Below, piece after piece: positions 1-6,105 of a DNA stretch of 6,197 nt (the stretch's first letter is position 1; the number at the start of each line of letters is the position of its first letter). The DNA is from Candidatus Babelota bacterium (GTDB taxonomy: Bacteria; JAGOBX01), in contig JAGOBX010000227.1 in assembly GCA_017999075.1 (NCBI GenBank), positions 1 through 6,197 of the forward strand. The letters run 5' to 3'. The translations under genes and the position numbers were made by a program. The notes below the pieces were generated by a model, which did no database searches, had not been told where the DNA came from, and saw only the letters and a program-made list of their open reading frames with translations.

Positions 1-1017
1 ATACAGGATTCTGTTAAGAATAAAACCGAGCTTTTATTTCGGGAGGCTAATGTTACTATTTTTCCGTCTGACAAATGGGAATTGAAAGCCGGACGTCAGA
101 TATTGACTTGGGGAACTGGAGATATGGTTTTTGTAAATGATTTGTTCCCTAAAGATTGGAATTCTTTTTTTCTCGGACGCGATGATGAATATCTTAAGTT
201 TCCTTCAGATGTATTGAAGTTATCAGTTTTTTCTAATGCGGGAACGTTTAATTTTGTCATATCTCCCGAATTTTCTTCCGACGATTATATTACAGGTGAA
301 CGTATGTCGTATTGGGGACCTGCAGGATTGACTGGAAATATTTTTAATGATTCAAAACCTGAGTCGAAAATTCAAAATGCGGAATATCATTTTAGATTTT
401 CTAAAAATATTTATGATATTGAATTTGCGTTATATTCTTATAAAGGTTTTATGAAAAGACCTCTAGGATTTGACAATAATTCAGGATTAGGATTTTTTCC
501 TAAACTTGCAGTTCACGGGTTTAGCGGAAGAAGACAGTTATTTGGCGGAATAATAAATTTTGAAACAGGATTTTATGATTCGATCGAAGACAGAAACGGG
601 AAAAATCTGATGATAGAAAATTCTATGATCAAATCAGTAATTGGTTTTGAAAAAGAAATAAAACAGAATTTTACAGCGGCAATTCAATATTTTTCCGAAT
701 ATATGCTTGATTATTCGAACTATCGAATTTCTTCTGTAAATATGGGGCAGGAACCTTTGAAAGAAAAAAATCATGATTGGATAACATTGCGTTTGACTAA
801 TCTGAGAAAACAGCAAACGTTGATTTTATCAATGTTTGGTTATTATTCACCTGCTGAAGAAGATTGGCATTTAAGACCTGCTGCTACATATAAAATGTCC
901 GATCAGGTTTCAATAGCTTGTGGGTTAAATATTTTTGGTGGAAAATATGACTATACATTTTTTGGGCAGCTTGAAGATAATACTAATATGTATGCCCGTT
1001 TAAGATATTCTTTTTAA
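1..1017 (+). CDS. Outer-membrane beta-barrel protein (DUF1302/porin-like), 5' end missing
   Basis: This is the C-terminal 338 residues of a larger protein. The frame is open from base 1 (IQDSVKNKTELLFREAN...), so the gene begins left of the window, and the TTG at 82 is not its start. The visible N-terminal part has a 'REANVTI...WELKAGRQILTWGTGD' pattern, the strand-pair signature I associate with DUF1302-like and related outer-membrane barrels ('LREAY...L.VGRQ...WG'). Next comes a loop rich in Phe, Asp and Trp (VNDLFPKDW), then repeated alternating aromatic/polar stretches of 8-12 residues typical of beta-strands. The chain ends NMYARLRYSF: a terminal Phe with alternating hydrophobics, as expected for a BAM-recognised beta-signal. 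A double stop (TAA TAA) closes the gene. It probably forms a channel or an outer-membrane partner of an export system, but the substrate is unknown. It converges on the minus-strand genes and is not in their operon. The barrel call is confident; the family call is moderate. Confidence 0.8.
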   Translation: MQDSVKNKTELLFREANVTIFPSDKWELKAGRQILTWGTGDMVFVNDLFPKDWNSFFLGRDDEYLKFPSDVLKLSVFSNAGTFNFVISPEFSSDDYITGERMSYWGPAGLTGNIFNDSKPESKIQNAEYHFRFSKNIYDIEFALYSYKGFMKRPLGFDNNSGLGFFPKLAVHGFSGRRQLFGGIINFETGFYDSIEDRNGKNLMIENSMIKSVIGFEKEIKQNFTAAIQYFSEYMLDYSNYRISSVNMGQEPLKEKNHDWITLRLTNLRKQQTLILSMFGYYSPAEEDWHLRPAATYKMSDQVSIACGLNIFGGKYDYTFFGQLEDNTNMYARLRYSF

Positions 1018-1021
1018 TAAA

Positions 1022-1049
1022 AATTCAAAAATTGAATTGTAATTTTTTT
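1022..1049 (+). terminator. Weak AT-rich hairpin plus T-run after the barrel gene
   Basis: Two bases beyond the second stop codon, AATTCAA (1022-1028) and TTGAATT (1032-1038) form a perfect 7-bp stem with an AAA loop. GTAA and a run of seven T (1043-1049) follow. The position and the T-run suit an intrinsic terminator for the plus-strand gene. The stem has only one G-C pair, so it would be weak, and such hairpins arise by chance in sequence this AT-rich. Confidence 0.4.
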
Positions 1050-1118
1050 AACACAAGATAAAAAACATTTTATGGCACACATACCATTAGGGGGCTGACT
1101 AATAAGTTGAAAAAGTAA

Positions 1119-1137
1119 CTCGAACCTCAGGTTTGAG
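1119..1137. repeat. Internal hairpin 1 of the inverted-repeat element
   Basis: CTCGAACC (1119-1126) pairs with GGTTTGAG (1130-1137) across a TCA loop. This gives eight pairs, one of them a G-T/U wobble on the plus-strand transcript. It lies just inside the left terminal repeat. Confidence 0.6.
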
Positions 1138-1167
1138 AAAAATTTTATAATTGATACTAAACAGTTT

Positions 1168-1188
1168 AATCAATGCAGAGCATTGATT
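1168..1188. repeat. Internal hairpin 2 of the inverted-repeat element
   Basis: AATCAATGC (1168-1176) pairs perfectly with GCATTGATT (1180-1188) across a three-base AGA loop, nine pairs in all. It lies towards the right terminal repeat. With hairpin 1 and the 19-bp outer stem, the element could fold as a three-way junction, as RNA or as an extruded cruciform. Confidence 0.65.
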
Positions 1189-1220
1189 TACATTATAAAA
1201 ATCAACTTATTAGTCAGCCC

Positions 1221-1336
1221 TTTGAAAGGTATCAATCCTTCATTATACTGTTAGAATTATATATCTTTTCAAACTATCATATATAAATTATTGCAGCAGC
1301 ATAAATAAAAAAATAATAAAAATACCACGCTGTTAA
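1221..1336. other. Intergenic remainder, nothing recognisable
   Basis: This is AT-rich sequence between the inverted-repeat element and the stop codon of the STAS-kinase gene. I see no open frame of note, no GC-rich hairpin with a T-run in the minus-strand direction, and no tRNA-like fold. TTTGAAAG (1221-1228) and CTTTTCAAA (1265-1273) are nearly inverted but differ by an inserted base. How the minus-strand operon terminates is not evident here. Confidence 0.5.
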
Positions 1337-3775
1337 TTAATCTTTTTTGTTTTTTTCTATGTCAAAAATCTGTTTGACAAGCATTGCAGCAGTGTAAACT
1401 GCGCATTTTTTTCGTATCATTGGAACGCTTATATAAGAAACTACAGGATAAGTCCATTCAAGCAAAGCTATTATATAAGGAATTAAATTTGTTTCAAATA
1501 AAGTTACCTTATCTGCATAATATCTCATTCTGCAGATTGTTTTATAAGCTTTGTTCACCATTGGATCAGAACCTGAATAATTGAATTTTATATAATCGTC
1601 AAACCGTTTAGTTTGAGTGACAGTTTGAATGAATTTTAATAATTCTGTTAAATCCTGCTGATTATCAATTTTTGTCATTTCGAAAAGTACAATAGGTTCC
1701 AATCTTGCAAAATCAACTGTTATATTGGTTTTTTTGCATTCTGAAAAATCAATTACATAAATATTTTCTTTATCATCAATCAAAATATTTTTCATATTCA
1801 GATCTCCGTGAGTAATTCCTGTATACCAGTGGTAGGCAATTTTTTTACGTTTAGGATATTCATATTTGTAAAAATTGAACGGGTTAGGCAATTCTATTCC
1901 GAGTTCAGGGCATTGTATGGTTTTTGTTTCTGGAGAAATACCCATTTCTTTTTCAGCATCTCCAAGTATATTTGAAAACAATTTACCTGGATCCTGTTCT
2001 TCGTAAGGGTGAATTTCTTCCCATTTCGGCTGACCATACCATGGTTTAAGTATGTCAGTAAAAACTCTGTCAAATAATTCGATAATTTTTTCTGGGTTGT
2101 CATCTTTATAAATATTTTCAAGCCATGTGAGTTTTCCTGCACTCCCTGTAATTCCGACAAAATTATAACGTAATCCTGACCATTTTCCGCAATTTGCTAC
2201 GCCCATAATTGTAGTGCTGTTATTTAATATGAATTTTTCAACACATAACTTGTAAGCATCAACCTCTTTTTTTGTCAGTTCTATTGAACCTATTTTCATT
2301 ACAGTAGGAAGAATTTTTCTTCCGTCTTTATCAAAACTGTTGACGCGGAATGTTGCAGAACTGAAACCTCCTTGAAGAGGAGTTATAACTACTTTAGAAG
2401 AATCATTATAAATTCTTCTGGTTATGAATTCCCATTCTTCGCGAAAATCATAATTTCCTTCTACTTCGATTTTTATTTGTTTTTCTTTGCCTGGTCTTAT
2501 TGAACCTGGCGTAAATAACCAAATTTTGCATGAAGTAACAGTTGTAGAAGAATTTAAATGGGAAACATTTTTTAAATATTCCAGATTAGCAAGATTTTTA
2601 ATCATTGAATTCAAATCTGATGATTGTTCAATAATATTATCAGGATCACTGTATTCAACAGAATGCGTATGCGCAGAAATATTGTTTTGCGATTTATATG
2701 ATGTTAAATTGTCCAAAAATGATTTTATTGTTTCATTTCCGAATTTATATGAAATATTATCTTTGGCTGCTACTGCAATGGAAAAAATGTTATCAGCCCT
2801 TTTTTGAATGTCTCCTATTTTTATTACGTTATGTTTTAAATTAATAAGATTGTGTTCTTCGTCAGGACGTCGGTCAATAACTGTCGTTTTATTGATGGAT
2901 ATGTCTGATATATTTTTATAAAAAGAACTATTAATTTTATCGATTTTAGCTTGCAATATAATTCCTATCATGCTGTTTTCTGAACCTGTAAGTTCGTTTG
3001 CAATGATAAACATATCGGATAAAATTTCGTCAATAACAGCAGGCTGTCCTTTGTATTCAATTGAAGCGGATGGATTGCCTGAAATTCCGAATCCTGATAA
3101 CACAAACATATTTGCGTCAGACGGATGTTCGGGAATTATAAAATCAGAAATATTGTGATTGTCTGCAGGCACAGTTCCGCAAAATTTTTTTGCTGATATG
3201 AATTCTCCAGTTCCTGCTAAAGCCTGATGTTTGTTTATTCCGAACCCGCCTGTGCCTGCGGCAAATTCAAGTTCTTCAAGATTTACCTGAACAAGATTTT
3301 CAGACTCAATATTTTTACCTGATTGCTGATTGAAATTCCCCCATATATCTATAAATGATGATTGAGTTCCAAGATTGTTTATTGTATATTTTTTGTTATT
3401 GATTGATTTTTCAATACTTCCTGCTGATGACGCTATGTTTGAAAAAAAATATTTTTTCGCTTCTTCAACTGTGCTGTAAAATGAAAAAATTTTTGTCATA
3501 CCTGTCATATCTATTACGTTGATAATATCCAAAGATGCGCCTGATATTAAAACCGAACCTTTTTTTTTATTGCATTCTTTTTGAAGTTTCAATAAAGAAC
3601 GTATTCCTGCGCTTGATAAATATTCAACTTTAGACAAGTCAAGTATTATGCTGTTATAATTTTCATCAATGCTTTTAACTTTTTCATCTATGATATTTGC
3701 ACCATAAGCATCTAATCTTCCGGACAATTTAAATAGGGTTATATTTTTATCTTTTTCAATTATAGAATCAAACAT
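1337..3775 (-). CDS. STAS domain-APH/choline-kinase-fold phosphotransferase fusion protein
   Basis: This is an 812-residue protein without signal peptide or membrane segments, so presumably cytoplasmic. Residues 1-110 form a STAS domain of the anti-sigma-factor-antagonist type. DLSKVEYLSSAG (46-57) aligns with the SpoIIAA/RsbV switch motif, making Ser55 the likely phospho-acceptor. Residues about 160-345 are an unrecognised module with Gly-rich AAGTGGFG (172-179), ALAGTGEFISAKKF (185-198) and VPADNHNISDFIIPE (202-216); a linker or extra module follows to about 445. Residues about 460-800 are a phosphotransferase of the APH/choline-kinase fold. It has a glycine-loop-like PLQGGFSS (466-473), Lys494 in VMKIGS, Glu504 in KKEVDAY, catalytic loop HGDLNMKN (656-663; Asp658, Asn663) and metal-binding VIDFSE (Asp676). 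All core residues are present, so it is probably an active kinase. From memory, this STAS-middle-kinase arrangement recurs in other bacteria, and the kinase resembles the ternary-complex-associated TCAD9 type; neither was checked. The ATG at 3775 is fixed by a good ribosome site. It follows the thioredoxin-like gene by 23 bp. The substrate (small molecule or protein) is unknown. Confidence 0.85.
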   Translation of the reverse strand: MFDSIIEKDKNITLFKLSGRLDAYGANIIDEKVKSIDENYNSIILDLSKVEYLSSAGIRSLLKLQKECNKKKGSVLISGASLDIINVIDMTGMTKIFSFYSTVEEAKKYFFSNIASSAGSIEKSINNKKYTINNLGTQSSFIDIWGNFNQQSGKNIESENLVQVNLEELEFAAGTGGFGINKHQALAGTGEFISAKKFCGTVPADNHNISDFIIPEHPSDANMFVLSGFGISGNPSASIEYKGQPAVIDEILSDMFIIANELTGSENSMIGIILQAKIDKINSSFYKNISDISINKTTVIDRRPDEEHNLINLKHNVIKIGDIQKRADNIFSIAVAAKDNISYKFGNETIKSFLDNLTSYKSQNNISAHTHSVEYSDPDNIIEQSSDLNSMIKNLANLEYLKNVSHLNSSTTVTSCKIWLFTPGSIRPGKEKQIKIEVEGNYDFREEWEFITRRIYNDSSKVVITPLQGGFSSATFRVNSFDKDGRKILPTVMKIGSIELTKKEVDAYKLCVEKFILNNSTTIMGVANCGKWSGLRYNFVGITGSAGKLTWLENIYKDDNPEKIIELFDRVFTDILKPWYGQPKWEEIHPYEEQDPGKLFSNILGDAEKEMGISPETKTIQCPELGIELPNPFNFYKYEYPKRKKIAYHWYTGITHGDLNMKNILIDDKENIYVIDFSECKKTNITVDFARLEPIVLFEMTKIDNQQDLTELLKFIQTVTQTKRFDDYIKFNYSGSDPMVNKAYKTICRMRYYADKVTLFETNLIPYIIALLEWTYPVVSYISVPMIRKKCAVYTAAMLVKQIFDIEKNKKD

Positions 3776-3783
3776 ATTAAGAA

Positions 3784-3790
3784 CTCTCCT
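3784..3790 (-). promoter_or_regulatory. Ribosome binding site of the STAS-kinase gene
   Basis: On the minus strand AGGAGAG lies eight bases before the ATG at 3775, inside the 23-bp gap after the upstream stop codon. It supports this start and shows that the gene has its own initiation site rather than depending on translational coupling. Confidence 0.8.
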
Positions 3791-3798
3791 TTTTAAAA

Positions 3799-6015
3799 TT
3801 AATTATTTGATAAATTTTTAAGTATTTGATCCAATCCTTGCATAGGATGACCATGCCATACAATTTTTCCTGTTTTATCAATCACAAAAGAATGAGGAAT
3901 TGCTGATTCTTTGAATTTTTCCATATAGTTATACCATGAGGTTCCTTTATTATCAAGTGCTATTATAATGCCTTTTTTACTTTCGTCAGCCTCGTTTAAA
4001 AAATTTTTAACTGTGTCAATGTCTTCATCTGTTATACCGATTATAACCACATCGTTTTTATATTTTTTTTGAAGTTCTGTAAGATGTGTCATATTTTCAA
4101 TACACGGAGGACACCAAGTTGCCCAAAAATCCAATACAACTATTCTTTTTCCAATTTCCTCTTCTAATTTTATAGGACTGCCTTTCACCCATTCTTTTAT
4201 ATCAATCGGTTCTGAATTTTCGGAAATTATCTGCGGCGAATTTTTTGCTGAAGAATTTTGCATCAGCTGTTCCTGTGCTATTTTTGTTGAAATTTGAACT
4301 AATGATTTAATAGGCTGTGTAGGAATATTTATGTTGAACCTTGCTTTATTATCTGAAAAAATTAAATTCATGGATACAGGTTCTTCACCTGAAGCGTCAA
4401 TTTCAGAATATAGTTTTGAAACGGCATCAGGAGGTTTTGGTCCTTTGGGTATAATTTCTGACATATTGCTGAATATAAATTTGAAAAAATTCAGCAAATA
4501 TACTTGAAAAAAACCTGTTGAACCAGCGATTTTTTTTGAATTAATAGAATTTAATAATTTTAAATTATCGATTTTGTCTGTGCGGCTGTCAATAATTTTT
4601 TTGTAAACCTCGCCATTTTTCAAATCGCCGTAATAGAAAAAACCTGTGTTGTCAATTGTAAACCATGAATATCCGAAATAATTTCCGTACATTGCCCTGA
4701 ATTGTTGAGACATGTCTTTTTGAGCTGAATCATTGGTGGTGGCGAAATTAAACATTTGACCGTAGATTCCGATATTTTTATATTTGTCTGAAATAAGATT
4801 TTTTTCGATTTCCAATCCCATAGGTTTATAGAAAACATCATATAATTTTTTGTTGTATTCGTTGAAAAAATCAAGGAATATGTCGGTAAACTGATTTGAA
4901 TCTTTTAAATCTGAAGCATAGATAATAGACATTTTATTAGATTGATTTTTAAAAACTCCTTCAACAAAATTACCATCAATTAAGGTTATGATTTTATCAA
5001 TGTTTTTTTTTATTTTTTCTTTAATTTCAGTAAATTCATTTTTTTTATCTGTCGCTTTTAATACTTCATCAACAATTTTTGTCCACAAGTAATCAGTTAT
5101 TTTTTTTTGATATTCGGAATTAAAATAACCTCCTGCAGTAAAAAAATATTCTTCGTCAGGAAGTTTTTTTATCAGATCAGAATTGAATTCTTTTTGTTTG
5201 GAAAAAAAATCAGAAAGCATTGAATTTGGTTTTACCGTTACTTCAAAATCGTAAGTTAAATTTAAAGCAGATATCTCCAATGAAAATTCAATTTCCGAAA
5301 TCTGTTCCGCTGGTTTAATAACCAAATCTTTAATTACTTTTAAACCGATTTTTTCAAGCAATTTAGTATCGTTTACTTCGTTTTCTCCGTTGAAATTTTT
5401 ATTATTTTCAATTTCGGCTTTTTTGAAAAAAATATCTATATCCGGTTTCCATAATGAATAAATTTTTCTAAAATCAAATTTTGCATAAATAGTTTTATCT
5501 GTTTTATCAGATGAAATTTCATCAATAGAATTCATAGTGTCTTTAAAATTTTCAAAAATATTTTTTGAACAAATTACAGCAATATTGTTTTTTAATTTAT
5601 AAAATTTGTAAGCATCAGGCGAAGTGTCAGGATTTGAGTTTAATGGCGATTCGAAATCAGGAGCAGAATAATAAAATAACAGAATATTTGATTTTGAGTA
5701 TAGTTTAGGATTTAAAAATACTATCTTGACAGGCTGACTGTAATCTGCTGAATTTAATCCGAGTTTTTGCTGTAACTGAGCTGATAGTGTCATTATTGCA
5801 AACTGGCTTACCTGAGGATTTATTTCGTTAAGAAATTCTCCAAGCTGTTTCAATGATTCGCTTAAATCAGGAATATATACTTCGCCTATTTTTTCATTGA
5901 TTTTTATAGAAGAACCATCGAAAATATTATCATCAGCTCTAACTGAATAGAAGAGTGTTGAAAAAAATATGATAAGAAAACAACATATAAATTTAAACTT
6001 GAAATTATAACTCAT
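3799..6015 (-). CDS. Exported protein with large unknown N-terminal region and C-terminal TlpA/ResA-like thioredoxin domain
   Basis: This is a 738-residue exported protein. Residues 1-27 are a Sec signal peptide: Lys-containing start, hydrophobic core about 9-24, and a V-R-A cleavage site before Asp28. Cys11 and Cys12 lie inside the core and do not form a lipobox, so a soluble periplasmic protein is expected. Residues about 30-585 match nothing I can name. They look like mixed alpha/beta with repeated beta-hairpin and amphipathic segments, vaguely like DUF3352-type periplasmic proteins. Residues about 600-738 are a TlpA/ResA-like thioredoxin fold with DFWATWCPPC (629-638; redox pair Cys635/Cys638), a VVIIGITDED strand, cis-Pro707 in AIPHSF, and VIDKTGKIVWHG near the end. 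Such domains usually reduce periplasmic disulfides, for example in cytochrome c maturation. Typical TlpA proteins are about 150-200 residues, so this has some 570 extra residues, probably for a specific target. The only other Cys in the mature chain is Cys149. The gene precedes the STAS-kinase gene by 23 bp in the same direction. The start is supported by GGAGGA five bases upstream. Confidence 0.85.
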   Translation of the reverse strand: MSYNFKFKFICCFLIIFFSTLFYSVRADDNIFDGSSIKINEKIGEVYIPDLSESLKQLGEFLNEINPQVSQFAIMTLSAQLQQKLGLNSADYSQPVKIVFLNPKLYSKSNILLFYYSAPDFESPLNSNPDTSPDAYKFYKLKNNIAVICSKNIFENFKDTMNSIDEISSDKTDKTIYAKFDFRKIYSLWKPDIDIFFKKAEIENNKNFNGENEVNDTKLLEKIGLKVIKDLVIKPAEQISEIEFSLEISALNLTYDFEVTVKPNSMLSDFFSKQKEFNSDLIKKLPDEEYFFTAGGYFNSEYQKKITDYLWTKIVDEVLKATDKKNEFTEIKEKIKKNIDKIITLIDGNFVEGVFKNQSNKMSIIYASDLKDSNQFTDIFLDFFNEYNKKLYDVFYKPMGLEIEKNLISDKYKNIGIYGQMFNFATTNDSAQKDMSQQFRAMYGNYFGYSWFTIDNTGFFYYGDLKNGEVYKKIIDSRTDKIDNLKLLNSINSKKIAGSTGFFQVYLLNFFKFIFSNMSEIIPKGPKPPDAVSKLYSEIDASGEEPVSMNLIFSDNKARFNINIPTQPIKSLVQISTKIAQEQLMQNSSAKNSPQIISENSEPIDIKEWVKGSPIKLEEEIGKRIVVLDFWATWCPPCIENMTHLTELQKKYKNDVVIIGITDEDIDTVKNFLNEADESKKGIIIALDNKGTSWYNYMEKFKESAIPHSFVIDKTGKIVWHGHPMQGLDQILKNLSNN

Positions 6016-6020
6016 TAGTT

Positions 6021-6026
6021 TCCTCC
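6021..6026 (-). promoter_or_regulatory. Ribosome binding site of the thioredoxin-like gene
   Basis: On the minus strand GGAGGA is followed by five bases (AACTA) and the ATG at 6015. It is close to the Shine-Dalgarno consensus and fixes the start directly before the signal peptide. Confidence 0.85.
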
Positions 6027-6047
6027 GTTGAATTGACTTGTTGTAAT

Positions 6048-6076
6048 ATTTTATTTTGTAAAAACGAAAAATTCAA
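6048..6076 (-). promoter_or_regulatory. Candidate sigma70-type promoter for the thioredoxin-like/STAS-kinase operon
   Basis: On the minus strand TTGAAT (6076-6071, 4 of 6 to the -35 consensus) and TAAAAT (6053-6048, 5 of 6 to the -10 consensus) are separated by exactly 17 bases. Transcription would start near 6041 and give a leader of about 25 bases carrying the ribosome site. The 90-bp gap to the preceding gene leaves room for it. Partial matches are easy to find in AT-rich DNA, and readthrough from the upstream gene is also possible. Confidence 0.4.
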
Positions 6077-6105
6077 ATATAATCTTATTTTATACTAATA
6101 ATTAT

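Larger units (their letters stand above)
1092..1220. mobile_element. MITE-like element or IS remnant with perfect 19-bp terminal inverted repeats
   Basis: GGGCTGACTAATAAGTTGA at 1092-1110 is matched exactly by its reverse complement at 1202-1220, enclosing 91 bp with no coding potential. Perfect 19-bp ends, a 129-bp total length and a GC-richer tip (GGGCTGACT) in an AT-rich spacer are what a non-autonomous miniature inverted-repeat element, or an insertion sequence that has lost its transposase, would look like. Ends beginning GGGCTG occur in several DDE-transposase IS families, but I cannot name the parent. No convincing target-site duplication is visible: the left flank reads CCATTAGG and the right flank TTTGAAAG. 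A short ATACC (1081-1085) and GGTAT (1227-1231) outside the ends are also inverted, possibly by chance. The element lies between two convergent genes, where insertion would be tolerated. A purely structural role (a long hairpin between converging transcripts) is the main alternative. Confidence 0.6.

Noticed and set aside
82-84. TTG as the start codon of the outer-membrane gene
   Set aside because: The frame is open from base 1 and the upstream residues (LLFREAN..IFPSDKWEL) continue the barrel-family pattern. No Shine-Dalgarno site or signal peptide occurs there, so the gene is cut by the window edge.
634-816. Antisense open frame inside the outer-membrane gene
   Set aside because: The Phe- and Ile-rich peptide comes from reading AT-rich barrel codons in reverse. 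There is no supporting ribosome site or motif.
1092-1220. Inverted repeat as a classical bidirectional terminator for the convergent genes
   Set aside because: Neither outer end is followed by a T-run in the direction of transcription (TTTGAAAG on the right; CTAATGG on the minus strand at the left), and the 91-bp interior is far too long for an intrinsic terminator loop.
1894-2160. Open frame of about 88 codons overlapping the kinase gene on the same strand
   Set aside because: It lies wholly inside the strongly supported kinase reading frame, has no ribosome site and gives a low-complexity peptide with no recognisable motif.
2487-2807. Antisense open frame of about 106 codons opposite the STAS-kinase gene
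   Set aside because: It is a shadow of the coding frame on the other strand. Its start is not preceded by a convincing ribosome site and the peptide matches nothing I know.
1337-3775. Aminoglycoside resistance gene
   Set aside because: The kinase domain has the APH fold motifs, but the STAS and middle modules, the 812-residue length and the gene context point to a signalling-type protein. Nothing supports antibiotic modification.
5979-5985. Lipoprotein signal at Cys11-Cys12 of the thioredoxin-like protein
   Set aside because: The cysteines are at the start of the hydrophobic core, not after it, and no L-x-x-C lipobox follows the core. A V-R-A signal peptidase I site fits better.
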